Assembly: GCA_032622095.1 (NCBI GenBank)
Contig: CP136061.1
Coordinates: 23,004,991-23,068,990 of the forward strand
Direction of reading: 5' to 3'
Source of the DNA: Siphonodentalium dalli
Lineage: Eukaryota > Mollusca > Scaphopoda > Gadilida > Siphonodentaliidae
Length of the DNA: 64,000 nt
Shown: positions 1-12,900 of the stretch, piece by piece
Numbering within the stretch: position 1 is the stretch's first letter
Layout of the letters: every line of letters begins with the position of its first letter
Position numbers and translations under genes: made by a program
The notes under the pieces: model-generated
The model's input: the letters and a program-made list of their open reading frames with translations, nothing else
Database searches by the model: none
What the model was told of the DNA's origin: nothing

Positions 1-432
1 TTTTCGAAGGATTTATGGTTCTAACCCAGAGATTCATGAATACAACTCAGGGATTTATGACTTTTTCGAAGGATTTGTGGCTCTAACCCAGATATTCATG
101 ATTACAACTCAGGGATTTATGACTTTTTCGAAGGATTTGTGGCTCTAACCCAGAGATTCATGAATACAACGCAGGGATTTATGACTTTTTCGAAGGATTT
201 GTGGCTCTAACCCAGAGATTCGTGAATAGAACTCAGGGATTTATGACTTTTTCGAAGGATTTATGGTTCTAACCCAGAGATTCATGAATAGAACGCAGGG
301 ATTTATGACTTTTTCGAAGGATTTGTGGCTCTAACCCAGAGATTCATGAATAGAACTCAGGGATTTATGACTTTTCGAAGGATTTATGGTTCTAACCCAG
401 AGATTCATGAATAGAACTCAGGGATTTATGAC

Positions 433-494
433 TTTTTCGAAGGATTTATGGTTCTAACCCAGAGATTCATGAATAGAACTCAGGGATTTATGAC
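433..494 (+). repeat. Reference monomer, commonest type (gaatag type)
   Basis: This is a clean 62-bp example of the most frequent monomer type, taken from the T5 run to the C of the following GATTTATGAC. Landmarks by monomer position: T5 tract 1-5; palindrome TTCGAA 4-9; GATTTATGG 11-19; CTAACCC 22-28; GATTCATGA 32-40, inside the 10-bp palindrome ATTCATGAAT 33-42; GAATAG 39-44; CTCAGG 47-52; GATTTATGA 53-61. Other types mostly differ at positions 16-22 (atggttc, gtggctc, atggcttt, atggctca), 28-30 (ccagag or cccgag) and 36-48 (gaatac, gactac, gattac, cacgaat, cgtgaat, aacgc). Confidence 0.95.
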
Positions 495-504
495 TTTTTC
501 GAAG
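443..504 (+). repeat. Internal trimer of ~21-bp subrepeats within the monomer
   Basis: Within one monomer period three related segments start at 443, 464 and 485, spaced 21, 21 and then 20 bp before the next monomer. They begin GATTTATGG, GATTCATGA and GATTTATGA. Segments one and two match at about 14 of 21 positions, including a shared AAC.CAG near the end. The third matches the second at about 12 of 20, being T-rich in the middle. The 62-bp unit is therefore best read as a diverged 21-mer trimer that is one base short of 63. The same periodicity holds in every monomer. Confidence 0.8.
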
Positions 505-3500
505 GATTTATGGTTCTAACCCAGAGATTCATGAATACAACGCAAGGATTTATGACCTTTTCGAAGGATTTATGGCTCTAACCCCGAGATTCATGACTAC
601 AACTCAGGGATTTATGACTTTTTCGAAGGATTTATGGTTCTAACCCAGAGATTCATGAATAGAACTAAGGGATTTATGACTTTTTCGAAGGATTTATGGT
701 TCTAACCCAGAGATTCATGAATAGAACTCAGGGATTTATGACTTTTTCGAAGGATTTATGGTTCTAACCCAGAGATTCATGAATAGAACTCAGGGATTTA
801 TGACTTTTTCGAAGGATTTATGGCTTTAACCCCGAGATTCATGAATAGAACTCAGGGATTTATGACTTTTTCGAAGGATTTATGGTTCTAACCCAGAGAT
901 TCATGAATAGAACTCAGGGATTTATGACTTTTTCGAAGGATTTATGGCTTTAACCCCGAGATTCATGACTACAACTCAGGGATTTATGACTTTTTCGAAG
1001 GATTTATGGCTCATACCCCGAGATTCATGACTACAACTCAGGGATTTATGACTTTTTCGAAGGATTTATGGTTCTAACCCAGAGATTCATGAATACAACT
1101 CAGGGATTTATGACTTTTTCGAAGGATTTGTGGCTCTAACCCAGAGATTCATGAATAGAACTCAGGGATTTATGACTTTTTCGAAGGATTTGTGGCTCTA
1201 ACCCAGAGATTCATGAATACAACGCAGGGATTTATGACTTTTTCGAAGGATTTGTGGCTCTAACCCAGAGATTCGTGAATACAACGCAAGGATTTATGAC
1301 CTTTTCGAAGGATTTATGGCTCTAACCCCGAGATTCATGACTACAACTCAGGGATTTATGACTTTTTCGAAGGATTTATGGTTCTAACCCAGAGATTCAT
1401 GAATACAACTCAGGGATTTATGACTTTTTCGAAGGATTTATGGTTCTAACCCAGAGATTCATGAATAGAACTCAGGGATTTATGACTTTTTCGAAGGATT
1501 TATGGGTTTAACCCCGAGATTCATGACTACAACTCAGGGATTTATGACTTTTTCGAAGGATTTATGGTTCTAACCCAGAGATTCATGAATACAACTCAGG
1601 GATTTATGACTTTTTCGAAGGATTTGTGGCTCTAACCCAGAGATTCATGATTACAACTCAGGGATTTATGACTTTTTCGAAGGATTTGTGGCTCTAACCC
1701 AGAGATTCATGAATACAACGCAAGGATTTATGACCTTTTCGAAGGATTTATGGCTCTAACCCCGAGATTCATGACTACAACTCAGGGATTTATGACTTTT
1801 TCGAAGGATTTATGGTTCTAACCCAGAGATTCATGAATAGAACTCAGGGATTTATGACTTTTTCGAAGGATTTATGGTTCTAACCCAGAGATTCATGAAT
1901 AGAACTCAGGGATTTAAGACTTTTTCGAAGGATTTATAGTTCTAACCCAGAGATTCATGAATAGAACTCAGGGATTTATGACTTTTTCGAAGGATTTATG
2001 GCTTTAACCCCGAGATTCATGACTACAACTCAGGGATTTATGACTTTTTCGAAGGATTTATGGTTCTAACCCAGAGATTCATGAATACAACTCAGGGATT
2101 TATGACTTTTTCGAAGGATTTATGGTTCTAACCCAGAGATTCATGAATACAACTCAGGGATTTATGACTTTTTCGAAGGATTTGTGGCTCTAACCCAGAG
2201 ATTCATGATTACAACTCAGGGATTTATGACTTTTTCGAAGGATTTGTGGCTCTAACCCAGAGATTCATGAATACAACGCAGGGATTTATGACTTTTTCGA
2301 AGGATTTGTGGCTCTAACCCAGAGATTCATGAATACAACGCAAGGATTTATGACATTTTCGAAGGATTTATGGCTCTAACCCCGAGATTCATGACTACAA
2401 CTCAGGGATTTATGACTTTTTCGAAGGATTTATGGTTCTAACCCAGAGATTCATGAATACAACGCAGGGATTTATGACTTTTTCGAAGGATTTGTGGCTC
2501 TAACCCAGAGATTCATGAATACAACGCAAGGATTTATGACCTTTTCGAAGGATTTATGGCTCTAACCCCGAGATTCATGACTACAACTCAGGGATTTATG
2601 ACTTTTTCGAAGGATTTATGGTTCTAACCCAGAGATTCATGAATAGAACTAAGGGATTTATGACTTTTTCGAAGGATTTATGGTTCTAACCCAGAGATTC
2701 ATGAATAGAACTCAGGGATTTATGACTTTTTCGAAGGATTTATGGTTCTAACCCAGAGATTCATGAATAGAACTCAGGGATTTATGACTTTTTCGAAGGA
2801 TTTATGGCTTTAACCCCGAGATTCATGACTACAACTCAGGGATTTATGACTTTTTCGAAGGATTTATGGCTCATACCCCGAGATTCATGACTACAACTCA
2901 GGGATTTATGACTTTTTCGAAGGATTTATGGTTCTAACCCAGAGATTCATGAATACAACTCAGGGATTTATGACTTTTTCGAAGGATTTGTGGCTCTAAC
3001 CCAGAGATTCATGAATAGAACTCAGGGATTTATGACTTTTTCGAAGGATTTGTGGCTCTAACCCAGAGATTCATGAATACAACGCAGGGATTTTTGACTT
3101 TTTCGAAGGATTTGTGGCTCTAACCCAGAGATTCGTGAATACAACGCAAGGATTTATGACCTTTTCGAAGGATTTATGGCTCTAACCCCGAGATTCATGA
3201 CTACAACTCAGGGATTTATGACTTTTTCGAAGGATTTATGGTTCTAACCCAGAGATTCATGAATACAACTCAGGGATTTATGACTTTTTCGAAGGATTTA
3301 TGGTTCTAACCCAGAGATTCGTGAATAGAACTCAGGGATTTATGACTTTTTCGAAGGATTTATGGCTTTAACCCCGAGATTCATGACTACAACTCAGGGA
3401 TTTATGACTTTTTCGAAGGATTTATGGTTCTAACCCAGAGATTCATGAATACAACTCAGGGATTTATGACTGTTTCGAAGGATTTGTGGCTCTAACCCAG

Positions 3501-4958
3501 AGATTCATGATTACAACTCAGGGATTTATGACTTTTTCGAAGGATTTGTGGCTCTAACCCAGAGATTCATGAATACAACGCAGGGATTTATGACCTTTTC
3601 GAAGGATTTATGGCTCTAACCCCGAGATTCATGACTACAACTCAGGGATTTATGACTTTTTCGAAGGATTTATGGTTCTAACCCAGAGATTCATGAATAG
3701 AACTCAGGGATTTATGACCTTTTCGAAGGATTTATGGCTCTAACCCCGAGATTCATGACTACAACTCAGGGATTTATGACTTTTTCGAAGGATTTATGGT
3801 TCTAACCCAGAGATTCATGAATAGAACTCAGGGATTTATGACTTTTTCGAAGGATTTATGGTTCTAACCCAGAGATTCATGAATAGAACTCAGGGATTTA
3901 TGACTTTTTCGAAGGATTTATGGTTCTAACCCAGAGATTCATGAATAGAACTCAGGGATTTATGATTTTTTCGAAGGATTTGTGGCTCTAACCCAGAGAT
4001 TCATGATTACAACTCAGGGATTTATGACTTTTTCGAAGGATTTGTGGCTCTAACCCAGAGATTCATGAATACAACGCAAGGATTTATGACCTTTTCGAAG
4101 GATTTATGGCTCTAACCCCGAGATTCATGACTACAACTCAGGGATTTATGACTTTTTCGAAGGATTTATGGTTCTAACCCAGAGATTCATGAATAGAACT
4201 CAGGGATTTATGACTTTTTCGAAGGATTTATGGTTCTAACCCAGAGATTCATGAATAGAACTCAGGGATTTATGACTTTTTCGAAGGATTTATGGTTCTA
4301 ACCCAGAGATTCATGAATAGAACTCAGGGATTTATGACTTTTTCGAAGGATTTATGGCTTTAACCCCGAGATTCATGACTACAACTCAGGGATTTATGAC
4401 TTTTTCGAAGGATTTATGGTTCTAACCCAGAGATTCATGAATACAACTCAGGGATTTATGACTTTTTCGAAGGATTTATGGTTCTAACCCAGAGATTCAT
4501 GAATACAACTCAGGGATTTATGACTTTTTCGAAGGATTTGTGGCTCTAACCCAGAGATTCATGATTACAACTCAGGGATTTATGACTTTTTCGAAAGATT
4601 TGTGACTCTAACCCAGAGATTCATGAATACAACTCCGGGATTTATGACTTTTCGAAGGATTTATGGCTCAAACCCCGAGATTCATGACTACAACTCAGGG
4701 ATTTATGACCTTTTCGAAGGATTTATGGTTCTAACCCAGAGATTCACGAATAGAACTCAGGGATTTATGACTTTTTCGAAGGATTTATGGTTCTAACCCA
4801 GAGATTCATGAATAGAACTCAGGGATTTATGACTTTTTCGAAGGATTTATGGTTCTAACCCAGAGATTCATGAATAGAACTCAGGGATTTATGACTTTTT
4901 CGAAGGATTTATGGCTTTAACCCCGAGATTCATGACTACAACTCAGGGATTTATGACT

Positions 4959-6873
4959 TTTTCGAAGGATTTATGGTTCTAACCCAGAGATTCATGAATA
5001 CAACTCAGGGATTTATGACTTTTTCGAAGGATTTGTGGCTCTAACCCAGATATTCATGATTACAACTCAGGGATTTATGACTTTTTCGAAGGATTTGTGG
5101 CTCTAACCCAGAGATTCATGAATACAACGCAGGGATTTATGACTTTTTCGAAGGATTTGTGGCTCTAACCCAGAGATTCGTGAATAGAACTCAGGGATTT
5201 ATGACTTTTTCGAAGGATTTATGGTTCTAACCCAGAGATTCATGAATAGAACGCAGGGATTTATGACTTTTTCGAAGGATTTGTGGCTCTAACCCAGAGA
5301 TTCATGAATAGAACTCAGGGATTTATGACTTTTCGAAGGATTTATGGTTCTAACCCAGAGATTCATGAATAGAACTCAGGGATTTATGACTTTTTCGAAG
5401 GATTTATGGTTCTAACCCAGAGATTCATGAATAGAACTCAGGGATTTATGACTTTTTCGAAGGATTTATGGTTCTAACCCAGAGATTCATGAATACAACG
5501 CAAGGATTTATGACCTTTTCGAAGGATTTATGGCTCTAACCCCGAGATTCATGACTACAACTCAGGGATTTATGACTTTTTCGAAGGATTTATGGTTCTA
5601 ACCCAGAGATTCATGAATAGAACTAAGGGATTTATGACTTTTTCGAAGGATTTATGGTTCTAACCCAGAGATTCATGAATAGAACTCAGGGATTTATGAC
5701 TTTTTCGAAGGATTTATGGTTCTAACCCAGAGATTCATGAATAGAACTCAGGGATTTATGACTTTTTCGAAGGATTTATGGCTTTAACCCCGAGATTCAT
5801 GAATAGAACTCAGGGATTTATGACTTTTTCGAAGGATTTATGGTTCTAACCCAGAGATTCATGAATAGAACTCAGGGATTTATGACTTTTTCGAAGGATT
5901 TATGGCTTTAACCCCGAGATTCATGACTACAACTCAGGGATTTATGACTTTTTCGAAGGATTTATGGCTCATACCCCGAGATTCATGACTACAACTCAGG
6001 GATTTATGACTTTTTCGAAGGATTTATGGTTCTAACCCAGAGATTCATGAATACAACTCAGGGATTTATGACTTTTTCGAAGGATTTGTGGCTCTAACCC
6101 AGAGATTCATGAATAGAACTCAGGGATTTATGACTTTTTCGAAGGATTTGTGGCTCTAACCCAGAGATTCATGAATACAACGCAGGGATTTATGACTTTT
6201 TCGAAGGATTTGTGGCTCTAACCCAGAGATTCGTGAATACAACGCAAGGATTTATGACCTTTTCGAAGGATTTATGGCTCTAACCCCGAGATTCATGACT
6301 ACAACTCAGGGATTTATGACTTTTTCGAAGGATTTATGGTTCTAACCCAGAGATTCATGAATACAACTCAGGGATTTATGACTTTTTCGAAGGATTTATG
6401 GTTCTAACCCAGAGATTCATGAATAGAACTCAGGGATTTATGACTTTTTCGAAGGATTTATGGGTTTAACCCCGAGATTCATGACTACAACTCAGGGATT
6501 TATGACTTTTTCGAAGGATTTATGGTTCTAACCCAGAGATTCATGAATACAACTCAGGGATTTATGACTTTTTCGAAGGATTTGTGGCTCTAACCCAGAG
6601 ATTCATGATTACAACTCAGGGATTTATGACTTTTTCGAAGGATTTGTGGCTCTAACCCAGAGATTCATGAATACAACGCAAGGATTTATGACCTTTTCGA
6701 AGGATTTATGGCTCTAACCCCGAGATTCATGACTACAACTCAGGGATTTATGACTTTTTCGAAGGATTTATGGTTCTAACCCAGAGATTCATGAATAGAA
6801 CTCAGGGATTTATGACTTTTTCGAAGGATTTATGGTTCTAACCCAGAGATTCATGAATAGAACTCAGGGATTT
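4959..6873. repeat. Segmental copy B (offset 4,958 bp)
   Basis: Second copy of the segment at 1-1,915, sharing all its rare marker words, including the cccagatattc variant and a 61-bp monomer (5,330-5,390). After about 6,873 it does not continue like the first copy; it returns to an earlier HOR phase through a 1,178-bp duplication. Confidence 0.88.
5632..6809. repeat. 19-monomer (1,178 bp) tandem duplication, copy 1
   Basis: The words ctttaaccccgagattcatg followed by aatag (near 5,782), ggctcatacccc (5,968) and gggtttaacccc (6,461) recur exactly 1,178 bp later. 1,178 equals 19 x 62. Breakpoints are uncertain by about one monomer, because neighbouring gaatag monomers are nearly identical. Confidence 0.75.
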
Positions 6874-7987
6874 ATGACTTTTTCGAAGGATTTATGGTTC
6901 TAACCCAGAGATTCATGAATAGAACTCAGGGATTTATGACTTTTTCGAAGGATTTATGGCTTTAACCCCGAGATTCATGAATAGAACTCAGGGATTTATG
7001 ACTTTTTCGAAGGATTTATGGTTCTAACCCAGAGATTCATGAATAGAACTCAGGGATTTATGACTTTTTCGAAGGATTTATGGCTTTAACCCCGAGATTC
7101 ATGACTACAACTCAGGGATTTATGACTTTTTCGAAGGATTTATGGCTCATACCCCGAGATTCATGACTACAACTCAGGGATTTATGACTTTTTCGAAGGA
7201 TTTATGGTTCTAACCCAGAGATTCATGAATACAACTCAGGGATTTATGACTTTTTCGAAGGATTTGTGGCTCTAACCCAGAGATTCATGAATAGAACTCA
7301 GGGATTTATGACTTTTTCGAAGGATTTGTGGCTCTAACCCAGAGATTCATGAATACAACGCAGGGATTTATGACTTTTTCGAAGGATTTGTGGCTCTAAC
7401 CCAGAGATTCGTGAATACAACGCAAGGATTTATGACCTTTTCGAAGGATTTATGGCTCTAACCCCGAGATTCATGACTACAACTCAGGGATTTATGACTT
7501 TTTCGAAGGATTTATGGTTCTAACCCAGAGATTCATGAATACAACTCAGGGATTTATGACTTTTTCGAAGGATTTATGGTTCTAACCCAGAGATTCATGA
7601 ATAGAACTCAGGGATTTATGACTTTTTCGAAGGATTTATGGGTTTAACCCCGAGATTCATGACTACAACTCAGGGATTTATGACTTTTTCGAAGGATTTA
7701 TGGTTCTAACCCAGAGATTCATGAATACAACTCAGGGATTTATGACTTTTTCGAAGGATTTGTGGCTCTAACCCAGAGATTCATGATTACAACTCAGGGA
7801 TTTATGACTTTTTCGAAGGATTTGTGGCTCTAACCCAGAGATTCATGAATACAACGCAAGGATTTATGACCTTTTCGAAGGATTTATGGCTCTAACCCCG
7901 AGATTCATGACTACAACTCAGGGATTTATGACTTTTTCGAAGGATTTATGGTTCTAACCCAGAGATTCATGAATAGAACTCAGGGAT
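6810..7987. repeat. 19-monomer (1,178 bp) tandem duplication, copy 2
   Basis: Second copy of 5,632-6,809, carrying the same marker words near 6,960, 7,146 and 7,639. It explains why offsets between the first 5 kb and the 7-10 kb region are 6,136 bp, that is 4,958 plus 1,178. Breakpoints are approximate. Confidence 0.75.
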
Positions 7988-9005
7988 TTATGACTTTTTC
8001 GAAGGATTTATGGTTCTAACCCAGAGATTCATGAATAGAACTCAGGGATTTAAGACTTTTTCGAAGGATTTATAGTTCTAACCCAGAGATTCATGAATAG
8101 AACTCAGGGATTTATGACTTTTTCGAAGGATTTATGGCTTTAACCCCGAGATTCATGACTACAACTCAGGGATTTATGACTTTTTCGAAGGATTTATGGT
8201 TCTAACCCAGAGATTCATGAATACAACTCAGGGATTTATGACTTTTTCGAAGGATTTATGGTTCTAACCCAGAGATTCATGAATACAACTCAGGGATTTA
8301 TGACTTTTTCGAAGGATTTGTGGCTCTAACCCAGAGATTCATGATTACAACTCAGGGATTTATGACTTTTTCGAAGGATTTGTGGCTCTAACCCAGAGAT
8401 TCATGAATACAACGCAGGGATTTATGACTTTTTCGAAGGATTTGTGGCTCTAACCCAGAGATTCATGAATACAACGCAAGGATTTATGACATTTTCGAAG
8501 GATTTATGGCTCTAACCCCGAGATTCATGACTACAACTCAGGGATTTATGACTTTTTCGAAGGATTTATGGTTCTAACCCAGAGATTCATGAATACAACG
8601 CAGGGATTTATGACTTTTTCGAAGGATTTGTGGCTCTAACCCAGAGATTCATGAATACAACGCAAGGATTTATGACCTTTTCGAAGGATTTATGGCTCTA
8701 ACCCCGAGATTCATGACTACAACTCAGGGATTTATGACTTTTTCGAAGGATTTATGGTTCTAACCCAGAGATTCATGAATAGAACTAAGGGATTTATGAC
8801 TTTTTCGAAGGATTTATGGTTCTAACCCAGAGATTCATGAATAGAACTCAGGGATTTATGACTTTTTCGAAGGATTTATGGTTCTAACCCAGAGATTCAT
8901 GAATAGAACTCAGGGATTTATGACTTTTTCGAAGGATTTATGGCTTTAACCCCGAGATTCATGACTACAACTCAGGGATTTATGACTTTTTCGAAGGATT
9001 TATGG
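7146..9005. repeat. 30-monomer HOR unit, 1,860 bp (Block I type)
   Basis: Bounded by successive ggctcatacccc monomers at 7,146 and 9,006, exactly 30 x 62 bp apart. An equivalent unit lies between 1,010 and 2,870. It contains the run gatttaagac, tatagttc at about 8,050-8,076 that recurs 1,860 bp later near 9,931. It contains no 61-bp monomer. Confidence 0.75.
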
Positions 9006-11350
9006 CTCATACCCCGAGATTCATGACTACAACTCAGGGATTTATGACTTTTTCGAAGGATTTATGGTTCTAACCCAGAGATTCATGAATACAACTCAGG
9101 GATTTATGACTTTTTCGAAGGATTTGTGGCTCTAACCCAGAGATTCATGAATAGAACTCAGGGATTTATGACTTTTTCGAAGGATTTGTGGCTCTAACCC
9201 AGAGATTCATGAATACAACGCAGGGATTTATGACTTTTTCGAAGGATTTGTGGCTCTAACCCAGAGATTCGTGAATACAACGCAAGGATTTATGACCTTT
9301 TCGAAGGATTTATGGCTCTAACCCCGAGATTCATGACTACAACTCAGGGATTTATGACTTTTTCGAAGGATTTATGGTTCTAACCCAGAGATTCATGAAT
9401 ACAACTCAGGGATTTATGACTTTTTCGAAGGATTTATGGTTCTAACCCAGAGATTCATGAATAGAACTCAGGGATTTATGACTTTTTCGAAGGATTTATG
9501 GCTTTAACCCCGAGATTCATGACTACAACTCAGGGATTTATGACTTTTTCGAAGGATTTATGGTTCTAACCCAGAGATTCATGAATACAACTCAGGGATT
9601 TATGACTTTTTCGAAGGATTTGTGGCTCTAACCCAGAGATTCATGATTACAACTCAGGGATTTATGACTTTTTCGAAGGATTTGTGGCTCTAACCCAGAG
9701 ATTCATGAATACAACGCAGGGATTTATGACCTTTTCGAAGGATTTATGGCTCTAACCCCGAGATTCATGACTACAACTCAGGGATTTATGACTTTTTCGA
9801 AGGATTTATGGTTCTAACCCAGAGATTCATGAATAGAACTCAGGGATTTATGACTTTTTTGAAGGATTTATGGTTCTAACCCAGAGATTCATGAATAGAA
9901 CTCAGGGATTTAAGACTTTTTCGAAGGATTTATAGTTCTAACCCAGAGATTCATGAATAGAACTCAGGGATTTATGACTTTTTCGAAGGATTTATGGCTT
10001 TAACCCCGAGATTCATGACTACAACTCAGGGATTTATGACTTTTTCGAAGGATTTATGGTTCTAACCCAGAGATTCATGAATACAACTCAGGGATTTATG
10101 ACTTTTTCGAAGGATTTATGGTTCTAACCCAGAGATTCATGAATACAACTCAGGGATTTATGACTTTTTCGAAGGATTTGTGGCTCTAACCCAGAGATTC
10201 ATGATTACAACTCAGGGATTTATGACTTTTTCGAAGGATTTGTGGCTCTAACTCAGAGATTCATGAATACAACTAAGAGATTTATGACTTTTCGAAAGAT
10301 TTATGGCTCAAACCCCGAGATTCATGACTACAACTCAGGGATTTATGACTTTTTCGAAGGATTTATGGCTTTAACCCCGAGATTCATGACTACAACTCAG
10401 GGATTTATGACTTTTTCGAAGGATTTATGGTTCTAACCCAGAGATTCATGAATACAACTCAGGGATTTATGACTTTTTCGAAGGATTTGTGGCTCTAACC
10501 CAGAGATTCATGATTACAACTCAGGGATTTATGACTTTTTCGAAGGATTTGTGGCTCTAACCCAGAGATTCATGAATACAACGCAGGGATTTATGACTTT
10601 TTCGAAGGATTTGTGGCTCTAACCCAGAGATTCGTGAATACAACGCAAGGATTTATGACCTTTTCGAAGGATTTATGGCTCTAACCCCGAGATTCATGAC
10701 TACAACTCAGGGATTTATGACTTTTTCGAAGGATTTATGGTTCTAACCCAGAGATTCATGAATACAACTCAGGGATTTATGACTTTTTCGAAGGATTTGT
10801 GGCTCTAACCCAGAGATTCATGATTACAACTCAGGGATTTATGACTTTTTCGAAGGATTTGTGGCTCTAACCCAGAGATTCATGAATACAACGCAGGGAT
10901 TTATGACTTTTTCGAAGGATTTGTGGCTCTAACCCAGAGATTCGTGAATACAACGCAAGGATTTATGACCTTTTCGAAGGATTTGTGGCTCTAACCCAGA
11001 GATTCATGAATAGAACTCAGGGATTTATGACTTTTTCGAAGGATTTATGGTTCTAACCCAGAGATTCATGAATAGAACTCAGGGATTTATGACTTTTTCG
11101 AAGGATTTATGGTTCTAACCCAGAGATTCATGAATAGAACTCAGGGATTTATGACTTTTTCGAAGGATTTATGGTTTTAACCCCGAGATTCATGACTACA
11201 ACTCAGGGATTTATGACTTTTTCGAAGGATTTATGGTTCTAACCCAGAGATTCATGAATACAACGCAAGGATTTATGACATTTTCGAAGGATTTATGGCT
11301 CTAACCCCGAGATTCATGACTACAACTCAGGGATTTATGACTTTTTCGAA

Positions 11351-12900
11351 GGATTGATGGTTCTAACCCAGAGATTCATGAATAGAACTAAGGGATTTAT
11401 GACTTTTTCGAAGGATTTATGGTTCTAACCCAGAGATTCATGAATAGAACTCAGGGATTTATGACTTTTTCGAAGGATTTATGGCTTTAACCCCGAGATT
11501 CATGACTACAACTCAGGGATTTATGACTTTTTCGAAGGATTTATGGCTTTAACCCCGAGATTCATGACTACAACTCAGGGATTTATGACTTTTTCGAAGG
11601 ATTTATGGTTCTAACCCAGAGATTCATGAATACAACTCAGGGATTTATGACTTTTTCGAAGGATTTGTGGCTCTAACCCAGAGATTCATGAATGCAACGC
11701 AGGGATTTATGACTTTTTCGAAGGATTTGTGGCTCTAACCCAGAGATTCATGAATACAACGCAAGGATTTATGACTTTTTCGAAGGATTTATGGCTCAAA
11801 CCCCGAGATTCATGACTACAACTCAGGGATTTATGACTTTTTCGAAGGATTTATGGTTCTATCCCAGAGATTCACGAATAGAACTCAGGGATTTATGACT
11901 TTTTCGAAGGATTTATGGTTCTAACCCAGAGATTCATGAATAGAACTCAGGGATTTATGACTTTTTCGAAGGATTTATGGTTCTAACCCAGAGATTCATG
12001 AATAGAACTCAGGGATTTATGACTTTTTCGAAGGATTTATGGCTTTAACCACGAGATTCATGACTACAACTCAGGGATTTATGACTTCTTCGAAGGATTT
12101 ATGGTTCTAACCCAGAGATTCATGAATACAACTCAGGGATTTATGACTTTTTCGAAGGATTTGTGGCTCTAACCCAGAGATTCATTATTACAACTCAGGG
12201 ATTTATGACTTTTTCGAAGGATTTGTGGCTCTAACCCAGAGATTCATGAATACAACGCAGGGATTTATGACTTTTTCGAAGGATTTGTGGCTCTAACCCA
12301 GAGATTCATGAATACAACGCAAGGATTTATGACATTTTCGAAGGATTTATGGCTCTAACCCCGAGATTCATGACTACAACTCAGGGATTTATGACTTTTT
12401 CGAAGGATTTATGGTTCTAACCCAGAGATTCATGAATACAACGCAGGGATTTATGACTTTTTCGAAGGATTTGTGGCTCTAACCCAGAGATTCGTGAATA
12501 CAACGCAAGGATTTATGACCTTTTCGAAGGATTTGTGGCTCTAACCCAGAGATTCATGAATAGAACTCAGGGATTTATGACTTTTTCGAAGGATTTATGG
12601 TTCTAACCCAGAGATTCATGAATAGAACTCAGGGATTTATGACTTTTTCGAAGGATTTATGGTTCTAACCCAGAGATTCATGAATAGAACTCAGGGATTT
12701 ATGACTTTTTCGAAGGATTTATGGTTTTAACCCCGAGATTCATGACTACAACTCAGGGATTTATGACTTTTTCGAAGGATTTATGGTTCTAACCCAAAGA
12801 TTCATGAATACAACGCAAGGATTTATGACATTTTCGAAGGATTTATGGCTCTAACCCCGAGATTCATGACTACAACTCAGGGATTTATGACTTTTTCGAA
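11351..12900. repeat. 25-monomer HOR, 1,550 bp (type II unit)
   Basis: Starts at the marker monomer ggattgatggttc with aactaagg. Monomer order: gaatag; two ctttaacccc; gaatac; aatgcaacgc; aacgcaagg; ctcaaacccc; ctatccc with cacgaat; two gaatag; ccacgag followed by gacttcttcg; gaatac; cattattac; aacgcagg; aacgcaagg with gacatttt; ctctaacccc; aacgcagg; cgtgaat with gacctttt; gtggctc gaatag; two gaatag; gttttaacccc; cccaaag with aacgcaagg; ctctaacccc. This is the fullest version of the Block II unit. Confidence 0.88.

Larger units (their letters stand above)
1..1915. repeat. Segmental copy A (offset 4,958 bp)
   Basis: This segment matches 4,959-6,873 position for position, including rare words: cccagatattc near 91 and 5,049, a 61-bp monomer at 372 and 5,330, aactaagg at 663 and 5,621, ggctcatacccc at 1,010 and 5,968, and gggtttaacccc at 1,503 and 6,461. 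The match ends near 1,916, where this copy reads gatttaagac and the other keeps gatttatgac. The offset is 80 monomers minus the two single-base deletions lying between. The left limit is only the window edge. Confidence 0.88.
1..10730. repeat. Block I: ~30-monomer HOR domain
   Basis: This domain is recognised by private words: ggctcatacccc at about 1,010, 2,870, 5,968, 7,146 and 9,006; gatttaagac followed by tatagttc near 1,935, 8,071 and 9,931; and gggtttaacccc near 1,503, 6,461 and 7,639. Spacings are multiples of 62, with 1,860 bp (30 monomers) recurring (1,010 to 2,870; 7,146 to 9,006; 8,071 to 9,931). Larger offsets of 4,958 and 6,136 bp reflect block duplication. The right edge, about 10,300-10,730, is a transition zone where several gtggctc-type monomers precede Block II. 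Confidence 0.8.

Noticed and set aside
10289-10349. Possible mobile-element insertion at the Block I/II transition (10.2-10.7 kb).
   Set aside because: The sequence stays in monomer register, with only point changes (aactaagag, cgaaagatt) and one missing T. No target-site duplication or foreign sequence is visible.
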